Source of the DNA: Gnetum montanum | Lineage: Eukaryota > Streptophyta > Gnetopsida > Gnetales > Gnetaceae | Reading direction: 5' to 3' | DNA: 64,000 bases | Assembly: GCA_015680685.1 (NCBI GenBank) | Contig: MNCI01035304.1 | Coordinates: 35,324-99,323 of the forward strand | Shown: positions 1 to 12,105 of the stretch, one piece after another | How positions within the stretch are numbered: position 1 is the first letter of the stretch | How the letters are laid out: each line of letters starts with the position of its first letter | Notes under the pieces: generated by a model | The model's database searches: none | Seen by the model: only the letters and a program-made list of their open reading frames with translations | Told to the model about the DNA's origin: nothing | Program-made: the position numbers and the translations under genes

Positions 1-1440
1 ATGAACAGAGTGAAAAGCTTAGTTTGTATAGGAAACATGAAGAGCATGATGAGTTTGAGGTGGAGGTTTAACTAGGCAACCTCATAGGGAGCCTATTCAA
101 CCAATCAACCCCTCAAACTACTACATCCACTTTAGCCTTGCCTATCTCTTCCATGGGATAGGCACCTCAACCATCATCTCCTATATATCAAACCATGTTT
201 AGGATGGCACCTACTATAGCAAGTCATCAAGCATAGTTCATACCTCAAATGGCCTCCCTTTGCTCCTCCATGTCCTTTTCCATGTAGCCTCATTTTACAT
301 GGGCCTCATCAATGATTTTCATAACTACTCACCCCTTCTTCATATTAATGAACCTCACAAGGGGACCACAAGTGACCCAGGGAACACATACATCATTTGT
401 CACCTTTGTGCCTTAAGTGCCAACACAAAAATAATTTTCATTATTTAGCCCATTCATGAACACTATAACCCAACCTCTTTCCTCTATGTTGTAATCCATC
501 ACTAGGCCAAAAGCCTCTTAATTAATATCTCAATCATTTTTACAAACAGCACAATCCATAGGAATGCCTCAAGTATTGCATCAAACTTTCTAGATGATTC
601 AAGACTTGATAGAAGAGTTATGGAAGCTCATAGCCTCCACAATCCAAATGGTAAAGATAATGGATTTTTACGAAGATGATCCAATCAGTCTTGCTTTTCC
701 ACCAATAACTCTTTCACTGAGTGTTCCCATACCTTAATTTACTAAGTACAACAATGAGGGAGAAACTAATGTCCACCTTATAACCTTATGTTCCATGTGT
801 CTATTGCTACAATCCTAGCCACATAACATAATGCAAATTTTTTCCATGTTCCTTATTGGAAAATCCTTGGAAACTTTACACTACCAAGAGGATTCATATA
901 CTTGAAAACTTAATTTCAAATTTCATTAAACATTTCAAGTACAAATTGAAACTAGACATGACTCTTGACCAACTAATGAAGGTCAACTAGGGACCCCTTG
1001 AGCCAGTACATAAGTTTATATAATGATGGAATGCTCTTCTTAATGAGATTCTAGAACTGATAGGCAAGACTTGCCTTCTCACTACATTCAAGGGGGCAAT
1101 TAACAACTTCATTAAGTTGAAACTATACTACCTAGATCCATAGTCACTTAGATAATCCTTTTCCCAAATATAGAACATAGAGGATACAGTTGAGGCTAGC
1201 CATGACCTTGCCTATGTGGCATACAAAAATCAATACATACGGAAGGATAAGAAGAAGGGAAGGCAAAACAATAGAACTATGGCTACTGTGGACAAAGACA
1301 ACAAGATCACATAGGTGTCTAAAATAAATCAATCCAATGCCATTGCCACCAATAATCAAACATAGATATGTATTGCCTCTACATCAACCACTATGAGGTC
1401 TAACTTTGAATGAAAACACTGGTCAAAGTCTACTAGGTTA
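1..1440 (+). pseudogene. gag: E1 gag, decayed
   Basis: This is the remnant of the Gag capsid region. Reading through many stops and small shifts gives a DFYEDDPIS motif near 665-695 followed by a proline-rich PPITLSLSVP stretch and FTKYN (about 700-750), matching E2 at 15838-15930 and E5 on the minus strand. Downstream, LLNEILELIG, a TFKGAINNFIK stretch and SHDLAYVAYKNQY (near 1197-1240) match E2 and E3. No zinc knuckle is visible. Gag normally forms the virus-like particle and packages the RNA. This copy cannot do so; the longest open piece is about 60 codons. Confidence 0.7.
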
Positions 1441-2450
1441 TCATTGATATCAATAGTACTTGATCACTTGTTCAATAGTAAAAGAATACAATACAAATAA
1501 ATGATTGAAAATTCCCATCAAAGACATGATAGACTATGTGAGATAGCCAAAAATTCCACTCTTGCAAGAACGGATGACCCACTGGTATCTAAATACTTCA
1601 AGCTTGAATATTTCTACCACTATCATTAGTTGCTAGGTCATGGAACTAACTTTTTCCTAGCACTAAAGGATATCCTACAAAAGATGATAGACAATGGTGA
1701 ACTGGTCCTTGATGCCTCGAACTCAATCAAACTAGAAAAACAATCCATGTAGGTCTACAAGGACTCATGAAATACCAATAGTAGCCCATACACTATAGTG
1801 ACATTCAATGTGAACAATGATTCAAGACCTATGAGGGAACCATTTGTGATTCAGGTACCTCCTTGCAATGATAGGATTTCTTCATATTTGATTATTTCAA
1901 GGTCCCCTTTTGTTGTGAAGGTTCCATCACCTACACCTCCCAAGGAGCCTTTTGTAATCAAAGTGCCCCCTTTCACTACAACAAAACCTAATCCTGCAAA
2001 TGAATAATGTCCTCATGCATTGACCAATGCAATGGCTTCTTCACAACCAACAAATAACAACAAGAAATAACTAAGCATAAAATGCAAGAAGCCCACACCA
2101 AAGCCTAAAAACAATGACAACAAGGAGGTTGAGGCATGGAAGGATGTGGGCCTACTAAAGCCCACTCCCATCTCATCTCTTCCAATAAGATCTAACACTT
2201 AGGCTACCTCAACTAGTCAGCCATGGGAGGATCCCAAGCCATAAGGGAAGGGAAAAGAAGCCAAAACACAACCATTGAGGAAGTAAGTTTGCATCATAGG
2301 ATGCATGGAGAAAGTCAAGAACACTAAGAATGAGAAGGCTATAAGCAATGACAAAAACTTATTTATTAGGATGGAAGAAGTTAAATAGTTATCAAAATAA
2401 AATAACATCTTACTTAGCCTATATGATATTGTGATGAATTTTGTTGCACA
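1440..2450 (+). pseudogene. E1 Gag-protease linker with repeated PFVIKVP motif
   Basis: The linker lies between the gag end and the protease. An open stretch at 1798-2007 holds three copies of a short motif, EPFVIQVPP, SPFVVKVPS and EPFVIKVPP, spaced about 15-20 residues and separated by Pro/Ser/Thr-rich sequence. Similar motifs stand at the same place in E2, E3 and E5. The function is unknown. It could be a binding motif for a host factor or a structural spacer in the Gag-Pol precursor. Confidence 0.6.
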
Positions 2451-3230
2451 ACATGAAGCATTAATGAAGTTGTTGACCTCTAATTCTTGTTAGCAAGGAC
2501 ATCCCCACTAGTGAAGAGTCCATCCATGCAGTGATGGTACCATCTTCACCGATGGAAGAAATGAGGTCAATGAAACTAGTATTTCATGATAGAAAAGTCA
2601 AGACCAACTCCTAGGATGATGAGACAATCAAGGCTTCACTTTTTATAATCATAAGGAAAGGATGGTACAAAGTGCATAAGGTGCATCTTGATGATGGAGC
2701 TACAATGAATGTAATACCTTATACCATAGTTGAACATTTATGCCTAACTGAGCACATCCACCAAACTTCAACTTTCACTCTTAAATCCTTCAATGGATCT
2801 TGGCTTACTATAAAAGGTAATATTTCTTTAGAATTTGTGGTAGGGAAATAATTTTCCATAACAACCAATTTGTTAATGGTCGAAGAAATACTAGGATTCA
2901 ACCTCATGCTAGGGAGGCCTTTGCTAGCTCAATTACAAGATGTTTCCTCACCAATCCATCAAGAAATTCATCTACCTTATGAGAGAGGTGAGATAATCAC
3001 CCATGGTGATAGTGCAGTTCCTTTGGTAGTTAACAATGTTAATGTAGAATAAGTATCTAAAGTGGAGTTTCACAAAGAAACTCCTATGGTTAACCACAAA
3101 GTCAAGAAGCTCAATAGAGTAGAAGAAGCCAAAACTAACAACAATGAGCCTATGAATGCATCATGGGAAGAGCTCCTCTTCAACATTATGAGTGAAGGAA
3201 ATGGAAAATATAGAATTATGTAAAGTAGAC
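2450..3230 (+). pseudogene. E1 retroviral-type aspartic protease, decayed
   Basis: This is a pepsin-like retrotransposon protease that would cut the Gag-Pol precursor. The active-site region reads VHLDDGATMNVIPY, with DDG at 2690-2698 where most families have D-S/T-G. It is followed by a flap region, LKSFNGSWLTIKG, and by the typical second block GFNLMLGRPLLAQL (2890-2935) and SSPIHQEIHLPYE. The block order matches E3 (38600-38920). A stop interrupts the flap-to-core segment, and several more stops follow. The 2870-3052 stretch is the longest open piece. Confidence 0.75.
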
Positions 3231-3234
3231 CCCA

Positions 3235-3965
3235 CACATTTTCTAATTAGTGAAAGATTAGGAAACACTTGCACAAGTTATGTATGCCCTTGATTCGCTA
3301 CCCTTGCACCTATGACCATATGACCTTCTATCTTTTAGTCTTCATAGCTTAGTTGAAATGTTATTTGCATGAACTGTTGCTTACTTTATCTTATTTTACA
3401 TCATGTTAACTTTATCTTATACATATCTTAAAATTTATTCTTGTCTACTAGTTACTGTTATATCTTGTCTATTTTATAATATAAACATAAAAAATACCAT
3501 AAAAGCTATAAAACATGAAATAATTTATAAAAATTTTAAAACATAAAATTGATAAAAAAATTTTCTTTTTAAATTGCATGGCATGTTATGGTCTAAAACT
3601 TGAAAATTTTAAGGCCTACCATGGCCTAAAATTGATAAATTGTAGTGCCATCCATGGCATAGAACTAGTAGAATGTATAGTCTGCCATGGCCTAAAAATG
3701 ACAAAACATCATAGGGCCCATCATGGCCTATAACTAGACAAAACATTTATCATAGTTTACAACCTAGTTCACATCCCTAGTAGCTAAAATATAGCTAATT
3801 TAACCGTTTTATAACCAAAAAAAATCATATATGTTAACCAACATAGCCTATGACATGAACAAAAACATAAAACATTAAAATATATAAATAAAATTAAAAT
3901 TTAAAAAATAATAATAGTCAAATGTTTATAACATGGTAATCATAGAAGTTTAAACAATAAACCAT
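3235..3965 (+). repeat. E1 post-protease non-coding block with GGCCTAAA-type repeats
   Basis: An AT-rich spacer separates the protease and the antisense frame. Between about 3585 and 3760 a short unit recurs (CCATGGCCTAAAA, then A-C-T-A-G-type sequence) every 30-50 bases. The same motif family stands right after the protease in E2 (18640-18740), E3 (39385-39970) and E5 (minus strand, 55260-55380), so it is a feature of the family. No coding signal is seen. Confidence 0.55.
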
Positions 3966-3968
3966 CTA

Positions 3969-6734
3969 TTAACCAAGTCCAAGGCTAATACTGGTCACAA
4001 ACAACATGATAACATGACAAAAAAAGTCATAGAGATAGCCAAGGTCAATGATCAAAAGATGGTAGTAAGGGCCCATTGGAGGGGGTTGAGGAGAACTTCC
4101 ATCTTCACCATTAGGGCCACTAGTTTCATTTGGTACATGTACCATAACAAAGCACAAGTTTAACAAAAAATCAATGAATTATGAAACCAACTTATAAATT
4201 ATAAATTAAAACAAATTAAACTAAAATATGCTAAAGCAAAAGTAAATAAGGAAACCTAGGATGGCTAGGGTACAATGACTTATGATTGGATGTTCTAAAG
4301 GGAAACATCCAAATGATGGAGAATTTATTCCTTAGCCATGTAGGTCTAGTCCACTTCCCCAAGATTAATACCTATCAAGATGTTGTTTTTGTTGATCTTG
4401 ATTCATGTAGGTGGCTCCCTTGAAAATGTAGTGGCAGTCACCTCCCTAGAGGTAGTAGAGACTTGAGGAGATGAGGACTCAACCACTATTAGAGTGCCTT
4501 CAAATAGTTTGAATATGTCTTCTACTTGAATCCCCTTCAATAATAGCTCCAACTTTCATCTTTCGATGGACTCCTTCTTTAACCACTAAAGATAGGCTTC
4601 ATGTTAGCCTTATATTTCTTTTTGTGATCTTTCTATGTGTAGCCCCACTCAATAACCCATGTGCAGTAGTCTCTCTACTCCCTAGCCTTACATCCAAGAA
4701 AGTTCATCTAAAGATTCTTCTTGGTAACCTCTTTGGCAAGGGAAACCTTGCCATGGATAGCATTCTAGTGCCATGCCCATTTGATCTCTTTGGTTTACAA
4801 GAAACTCAAGTTGGCCACTTAGGCCTCCATAAAGTCCTTGTGATCTTTGAGATCTCTATTTGACTTAACTAGCTTTTTGTTTTCACTTTCCAATGCTACA
4901 ACTCATTCCCATAGGAACTCATTAGAACATTGTATTTTCCATGATATTTTGGTACATGAAATGCACATTTAGTGGTACTTTTATACAATTTTTATACATT
5001 TTCCAAATCTAATGGTATGCTGGGTAAGATGTCAATCTCAATGAGGCAATTAGAATCCCATCTAAGCCTAGGTGTTTAAAAAAATACAAAAGGAGATATG
5101 TGAAAATAATAAGTGATAAAATGACCAAGAAAAAAATGAACAAAAAAATGACTAAAACAATATAAATATAACACAAAAATTACAAAAATTACAAGATAAG
5201 ATAAGTTACCAACATCAAGAGCAACCTATTGCAACTAAGAAATCATGTCCTTGGTCATTCCCTACATGTGTTCCCTTTTATCAGGAGTGTCCATTGATGG
5301 CATCATGCAAAATGTGGAGGTTGAGGTAGTTTATTGAGGCTCAACAACTATGGAAAGCACAATAATTAACAAATGAACTCAAACATATAAAAAAAATGCA
5401 TGTATACCTAGAGCATCATCTAGAATGATGATAGGGGGTTCACTTGGCTATTGGGGATCAAATATGATATCAAAGTCCTTCAAAGAAACTTTGGATAACC
5501 CCTCATCCTACTAACATTATATGATCTCCTTCTCTAGTCATTTTTTCTCTGCCTCTACTGGTGCTACTTGGGCCACCAACACTTGTTGCTTGCCTAGAAG
5601 AAAAACAAGAGCTAAATGTAATATAACTTAGCATATCTTGCCTAGAAAAATAATATAGCCTTATAACATAAAATATAATAATGATAAATAACTAAAAATA
5701 AAACAAAGTAAAACATACCTATAACCACATCACATGCTTGACCAAGTCTAACAATGAATCTCCTCATCAAGGATTGCTCAATCACTAGTGTTGCTTCCTC
5801 AATCATAGGGATTTTTAGTTTCATTCTATCCACATATTTACCTTTAGCACATAACTTCTTGGCCTTTTCAATGTTCCCATGCTTAACCTAGGGCTCAAAC
5901 CCCATGCTATTAGGGGAAGCACAACACCTACAACTAAGTTCCTTAGTGGTAACAGGTAATGACTCTCTGATGTCCTCTAGTTGGTTCTAAGTTTGCATGA
6001 TGGGATAAACATGTTTTTCCCATGGCTTGAATACTTGGGATGGATATTGACTTACCCATTTTCCATCCCTCCTCACTAACATGAACTATGTGAACCTCCT
6101 TATATATGTTGCAAAAATGCATAATGCATGATGTATTTCATCATGAGGTTGTCATAGAATTTAAGGATTTCACCACTTAGCCTAGAAGCTAAGTGACTAG
6201 CCCTATTAAATTGAGCATCCTTTGAAAGGAAGTTCTTCATGGTTCATGCCTTTTTAACATCCATGGTCTTGTTCTATGATAACAACTTTGGGAATTCCTA
6301 GGAGTAAAGGGATATGCCTCTCTAGCCTCTTCAACCTTGAACTAGTTAAGAGACAACCCCTTATGCCCAAAAAAAGTATCTAACCACTCTTCCACCTCCT
6401 CCTTGTTGTTCACCTTCTTACCTACTATAGTTATAATCTTTAGGCCCTCATGAGAAATTCCAAAGAGTTTATTAAATATGAACTCAGTGATGGCTAAGGT
6501 GACAAGCACATCATGAACCTGGGTGATGAACTTCTTCATCCCTTTGTCAAAGAAGTTGATGATGTTCACCATCTCAAGGATAGGAATGGTTGGTCTAGGG
6601 GCCATGAAGAGATCAAGCTAACCTACATTAGTAATGTTTGCTTGGATGTTTTTGGGCCTCCTACTAGCCAATCACTACTACATCAAATCCACCTCATCAT
6701 ACTTGAGAATGAGAGTCTTCTCAAAGCATCCTAA
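3969..6734 (-). pseudogene. E1 antisense accessory frame, decayed
   Basis: A decayed coding region runs opposite to gag-pol. The clearest part, complement 6342-6605, reads MAPRPTIPILEMVNIINFF, then a VHDVLVTLA..IFNKLFGIS stretch and EEVEEWLDTFFG. It aligns with E2 complement 21340-21699 (VEMLNILNFFNQG, FNDLFTIPNDG, EEVKEWLDTCCG). Further matches to E2 follow along the strand at about 6070, 5900, 5830, 4900 and 4350. The product is unknown. The N-terminal part vaguely resembles plant mobile or transposon-associated domains and the C-terminal part is charged and helix-like. The 5' end of the frame is cut at the deletion junction near 6734. Confidence 0.6.
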
Positions 6735-7440
6735 AATGAAATCACAAAATTATATTAATATCATTCCATTAGAGCTTTGATTAAATATATTGGGTGCTCA
6801 AAATAGTGGTAGTTCCTAAGAAAAATGGTGGTATGCATATCTATATTAATTTTTAAGACTTGAATAAGGAAACCATTAAGGATGATTTTCCTTTACCTAG
6901 TATTGACCAACTTATTGATACTACAGTTGGACATGCCTTGATATCCTTCATGGATGTGTTCTTTGGAAATAACCAAATTAGGATTAATCCAAAACATCAA
7001 CTTAGTATGACCTTCATGAACTCATGGAGAAACTTTTATTACACCATAATATCCTTTGTCCTAAAGAACATAGGAGAAGCTTACCAAAGATTGATGACAT
7101 ACATCTTAAGTCATTATATGCTAGGATTACATAATGACTATGTAGATGATATACCCATTAAGTTCAAAGTGATCAATAACCATGTGTATGAGCTTAGGAT
7201 TAGCCATAAGAAGTATGCCATTAATGTCAAAATTGGAAGGATTCTTGGCTTTGTAGTATTTGAAGTAAGAATATGTGTCAATCCTAATAAGGTTAAGGCC
7301 ATATCCAACTTGGCAATGCAAAATAACCTTAAGAAGCTTTGGCAACTACAAGGTAGGTTACAATTTATTCATAGGTTTATTACTAGGCTTATGGATAAGT
7401 TACAATCCATGCAACACTTGCTTAAGAAAGGAGTTCACTA
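6735..7440 (+). pseudogene. pol: E1 reverse transcriptase, N-terminally truncated
   Basis: RNA-dependent DNA polymerase domain. Sequence similar to E2 pol begins at about 6735, so roughly 80 residues of the usual start are missing. Visible blocks are the VVPKKNGG region near 6810, NKETIKDDFPLPSIDQLID (6860-6918), LISFMDVFFGNNQIRINP, and the catalytic YVDD at about 7138-7150. A 195-codon stretch (6860-7447) is open, unusually long for this element. The SFMD..NQIRI form of the palm block is typical of Tat-branch Ty3/gypsy elements. Confidence 0.85.
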
Positions 7441-7444
7441 TGAG

Positions 7445-8230
7445 TAGATAGCTCAATGCCAAGAAGTCTTTAGAAACCTTAAGCAAGAGGTGGCACAACT
7501 ACCTATCGTTTATCCATCACAAAAAGATAAAAGCTTTTACATCCTTGCTATCTTTGACACATCTATTACCTATTTACTTTGTCAAAAATAATATGATGGA
7601 GCAGAGTTAGCTATATACTACTTAAGCCATGCATTGATTGCCTATGATACTCAATTCATTGAAGTAGAGAAGTATTTTCTAGCCTTAGTCTTCTCACTAA
7701 GAAAGTCGCGACACTACTACTTTAGGATCTAGGTTAATGTCATCTATAAACATAATGTACTTAGAGCCATAATAACTAATTTCTACAAAAGTAGTCATAT
7801 AGCTCAATGGAAAGCCATAACAGTCAACACTGATCTACATTACATCTCTTAGGCCTCAACAAAAGGTCACGATATAGCCACACAACTTACAATTTCACTA
7901 GTATAATACCATGTAGCCATCGATCCTAAATTCCTAGATGAACATGTTAACATTGTTAGCAATATACCTGAGGGATATGAGGTAGTCATGAACTTTGATG
8001 AAGCTTTGACTACCCATGGGACTAGTGACATGGCCATCATTACACTCTCATATAGTGAAATCTAGTTCATCACTTACTGTTTTGAATTCCCATGAACTAA
8101 CAACATGGTGAAGTATGAAGGATTAATCAAGGAGATGATGGTAGTTTGGGACTTAGAAATTAAATGTCTAATGATCAAAGGTGATTCATAGCTTGTGGTT
8201 AACAAAATAACTAAGGTGAATGCATGAAAA
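7445..8230 (+). pseudogene. pol: E1 RNase H plus second (archaeal-type) RNase H, decayed
   Basis: Two RNase H-like segments follow RT. The first includes HALIAYDTQFIEVEKYFLAL and a LRKSRHYYFR block (7630-7730), the usual Ty3/gypsy RNase H C-terminal part. The second (about 7965-8215) reads GYEVVMNFDEALTTHGTS, FEFP.TNNMVKYEGLIKEMM and LMIKGDS.LVVNK. This is the pattern of the additional archaeal-like RNase H known from the Tat branch. Several stops interrupt both. Their role is degrading the RNA strand of the hybrid. Confidence 0.75.
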
Positions 8231-8639
8231 GTAAAACATTTGCAACCTTACTATTACCTAGGAAAGAAATTGATACAATAATTTACAAACTTTAGTATTC
8301 AGCATGTACCTTAAATTAAAAACACACTAGTTGATGCTATTCCGATCTTAGCCCTTAGTGTGATTCTAGATGTGTTTAGAAAATTACCTTTCTTAACCAT
8401 GAACTATGTTGTTCCCATCACATAGAACACTGAGAATAACTTTATAGCCTTCTTCAATACTGCCCCTCCATGGGAATGGAATGATGATGTCAAGTTTTAC
8501 CTCATGCATGGTGAAGCTCCATAAGGCTTGACTACTTCTTAGAAGGATGTTATACATAAACAATGAAAATAGTATGTCATCATATGTGATAACACATTAT
8601 GTGTATAGTCCTATGATGACATATTATTAGGGTGCTCAT

Positions 8640-9722
8640 GCAAAACCAAAGCCTACATAGTCCTTACACAAGTTCATGAGGATGTATGTGGAGGACATAT
8701 AGGACCTAGAGCAATGAATTCTAAGATTAGAAGGCTAGGCTATTACCAACATTTTATGGAAAATAATTGCTCACAGAAGGTTAAGACCTATGACACTTAT
8801 CAACTTCATAGCAACTTAATACACATGCCACTAATTAAGTTACATACTACTTAGATAACTTGGTCATTTCAATAATGGAGTTTGGATATCATTAGACCTA
8901 TAATGCCTAAGTCTTTTGGAAGTCATAGTTTCATCATTTCTGTAACTGAATACTTCACAAAGTAAGTTGAATTTATTGCCCTATGGAAGACAACATCTCA
9001 ACAAGTTTGTATATTTACACTTTACAACATAGTAGCTTGTTTTGGCATACATTGATCATAGTTTAGTAGCCAAGAAATGAAAAACCTTTTTCATAACCTA
9101 GGAATTAAGCCTTTTCTTTTGTCATCGTACTACCCACAAGCCAATGGACAAGCTAAATATAGCAACAAGGCCATCGTCAACTTGCTTAAAAGGATGCTAA
9201 ATAATAGCAAACACAAATGGCATGAGGGATTGTCCATACGCTTTCAGCCTATCAAGCAACCTATCGAACCATAACTGGTGTAACTTCACATAGCCTAGTT
9301 TATTGGTTTGAAGATATTTTAACTTTTTTGTTGTAGGTTTAGTCACTAAGAGTAGCCTTATCAACTTCATCAATGATGAACTAAACAAGGAGCTATGTAC
9401 CATGGACCTAGACTTGGTGGAAGAGTAACAAGTACGAATGCTTCCTCACATTATGTGATATTAGGAAAATCAGAAATGACAATACCACCATGACCTAAGC
9501 AAAGAAAACATCAATAAGAGAGACTTGGTCCTCAAGGTTTTCCACGAACATGTAGAAAAATTATCAGCCAACTACAAAGGGTCTTTCTTAATCACCAAGG
9601 CCTGGCAATTGAGCCTTCCAAATAACAAACATGGATGGGAATTAATTGGTCAATCTAGTCAATCATTCCCATATAAAACCTTATTACATCTAATACATTT
9701 TCTTGGCATGTACCAACATTAA
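8640..9722 (+). pseudogene. pol: E1 integrase, decayed
   Basis: The integrase would insert the cDNA. The zinc-binding region (8670-8815) reads VHEDVCGGHIG...YYQH...TYDTYQ; both cysteines of the expected CxxC are tyrosine. In the core, LDIIRP keeps the first D, the second D block is lost (FSSQEM follows a stop), and the third block reads PQANGQAKYSNKA, with K in place of the catalytic E (9140-9170). The C-terminal segment INKRDLVLKVFHEHVEKL...GSFLITKA (9500-9605) matches the usual Ty3/gypsy end domain. The enzyme is dead. Confidence 0.8.
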
Positions 9723-9724
9723 CA

Positions 9725-10775
9725 ACATACACAATCATAGTCACCAATAGCAAGTGAGCCAACATTATTTTCTTTACCTCTTATTGCACAACAAGTGGAC
9801 TAAAAATATTTGCAAATTCTATAATGGAAGATGTAGATCTTTTTGTGTGTGACTATTATGACCATTGAGGGACTAGTTTGCTGGTTCTTTCATATGACCC
9901 TATGCATTGTATCATGATAACATGTTTTCTTTGTTTTGTTTTGTTTTACTCTTAGAGTTGTGCTTGCAGGATGAAGTCTAGATTCATTGTGAAGGTACAA
10001 CTCATCGCAACAACAAGTCATCTTGTGACCTTGATGCACAATATTTGGTGAGTTTGTCCTGCTATACTAAGAGTGATTCACAATCCCCATCATTAGTTTC
10101 GTTAGAACCCAATACCACAACATGATTGTGACATTTCTTATCCTAAATAACAATGGTAACCTATGTTTGACACTCATGCATTATGATCATTTGACATCTC
10201 CTTCATCATGCTCCACCATCAAGTCCATTGAATGTAATACATCTCATTCAATAAGAAAACCAAATCAAATGTTTCCAAGGCAATGAATTCCAATGAAGGT
10301 TTTACCCCTAAAAAATAGGGAAGAAAATTTTCAAGAAGAAAAATGATCAATGAGGAAAAAAAATTACAAATCAATGGCTTCAAACATGCAAAGGGAGGAA
10401 CCTAAAGGCCAAAGAGACCTTGCAATGAGGTGTTGGTTCCTCAAAAACATGATCGCGTAACCAACACTTCAAAGCAAAAAGTGTAAAAACCTTATTGATT
10501 ATTCAACATATCATTTCCATATTGTAGCCATGATGTTAACCTATGGAAATCATTATTAACCTTCATGACAATTTCCTGTTGGCCAAATCTAACTAGAAAT
10601 GTTTATTACCTCATCATAACCTTATTCCATTATCACAAAGCACTCTTTTTCATGGTTTGACATTACAAGGTCAAGCATGGAGAGGAACCATTGACGATGG
10701 ACTCATAGTGGTGTTTCATATTCTTTGTCAATGTCTCTCAGGTGAATTCTCCAAACATCAAAAAAGAGGGGCCAA
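9725..10775 (+). other. E1 3' non-coding region
   Basis: No coding signal. A T-rich run, TTTGTTTTGTTTTACTCTTA, and a TTGCAG sit at 9930-9970, followed by a conserved block containing CAACTCATCGCAACAACAAG (9999-10018) that recurs in E2 near 50190 and in E3 near 40285. One copy of the AAGTCCATTGAATGTAA unit that is tandemly repeated in E2 is at about 10218. The region ends in the polypurine tract. Confidence 0.6.
10760..10775 (+). promoter_or_regulatory. E1 polypurine tract
   Basis: The sequence AAAAAGAGGGGCCAA sits directly before the LTR. The same tract, slightly changed, precedes the 3' LTRs of E2 (AACAAAGAGGGGCCAA) and E3 (AACAAAGAGGGTCCAT). It is the expected primer for plus-strand DNA synthesis. 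Confidence 0.75.
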
Positions 10776-12105
10776 TGACATACCACCAAGAAAATACATG
10801 TTGTGACTTGTAATTTTCACCATCAAACTTGAGGCAAGATCTTATTGTAAATGTGAGATTTGTAGCCCATGAGCTAGAATCTTGTGTACTTTAACTTTTT
10901 GGGGCTGAAAAATGGCTCATAAAGTTCTACTACCTTACTTCCCAAGTGGAAAAGTAGTGTTATATCTATATATGGGATTGGGAATGCTAAAAATTCCTTG
11001 GAGACTACCAAATTTGGCATTTTCATAGGTTTTTTTTGTGTAAAGCCTCAACTATGCTAGAACCACCTACACCCAATGTTTTTGGTGATGGATTTTCCAT
11101 TTTCAAATAATGTTTTTGGTGTTGGATTTTTCATTTTCTCAACAAGGGTTAGTGTAGTCATGATAGTTACTAGTGGGGATAGCATGGCTAGTGTAGTCAT
11201 CATCAATTTTTAATAATCTTCACATGGCCAACATAGACACCACATTTCCAATAGATTCCAACAAATGTCAGCATAGTCCTCAAAGGCCAAGATAATTGAG
11301 GTGAAGGCCATCATAGTAACAAAATTTTTTTTACTATTTATAATATTTAGATGGATTTTGATAACTTTATTGTATCAAAACTTATCATAAATGGACAACT
11401 ATGGTAGAAGTCATAGAAGTTACACCTATAAATAAACACCAATCTGTAAGTAGTCATCGAAAAAAATTTGAGCCTTAAAATAACAACCTAAGACCTATAA
11501 AAGCATTATTTAGGTTTTGTAATTTTGCAATTTTGAGAAATCTCAAAAACTAGCATTTTGTGCCACCTATAGCCTTGTTTTTCTATCTTGATTGCTTTTG
11601 AAGAAAATTGGTATCTACATTGGGTACTAAAGACTCTCAATGTAATACAATTGCATCAAGAGTGGAATACCTCCTGTAATATAGATATGAATAGAAACCT
11701 GTAAGGAGTTATAAGAGATTGGAGTTGGGAAGTACCTAGATCATGGAGTTCAATTGTAGAATATAACTACCAAATTCAATAAGCTTCAAACTTCATTAAA
11801 ACAATCTTCTTATGCATTTTAGCACACAATCTATACACAATTTAACTTCTACTATAAGCATTTTTCTTATTGTTCAATAAAGTTTATAGTTCTTTTGGTG
11901 TGTAAAATTTATTCTAAATTTAATTTTTCTATTTATTTTCATTTGAATCTATAACACTATTTACATTTTCTAAGTCCCTGTGTGATCAACTAGACCATCT
12001 AAGGTACCTTCAATTCTATTTCATGAAGGCCCTTAGAATCCAAGGTAAGGCTATTGCACCACGGATTTTTGGTTATTCCAGCAACCGAATCTTCCAGCTG
12101 CTACA
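10776..12105 (+). repeat. E1 3' LTR (1330 bp)
   Basis: It starts TGACATACCACC right after the polypurine tract and ends in GCTGCTACA. It is similar along its length to the reverse complement of 59489-60877 (E5 LTR), including the CATGAGCTA..ATCTTG and TACTTCCCAAG blocks. Two TATA-like boxes lie at 11427 (TATAAATAA) and 11496 (TATAAAAG), with transcription probably starting downstream of one of them. The first is flanked by CpG-free sequence. Confidence 0.8.

Larger units (their letters stand above)
1..12105 (+). mobile_element. E1: 5'-truncated (by window edge) Ty3/gypsy Tat-like LTR retrotransposon
   Basis: The order seen is gag, linker, protease, antisense accessory frame, RT-RNase H-archaeal RNase H-integrase, 3' non-coding region, polypurine tract and 3' LTR. 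The 5' LTR and start of gag lie left of the window. All frames are broken by many stops, so the copy is dead. The same blocks occur in the same order in E2 (14870-50968), which makes E1 a family member. Compared with E2 it lacks the spacer, tandem array and RT N-terminus, lost at a junction near 6734. Its 3' flank (12106 onward) is tandem-array sequence of the kind found in E5, so E1 probably sits inside E5. Confidence 0.85.

Noticed and set aside
6513-6734. Plus-strand frame over the start of the E1 antisense frame
   Set aside because: The minus-strand reading aligns with E2 at protein level, the plus-strand one does not; it is a shadow.
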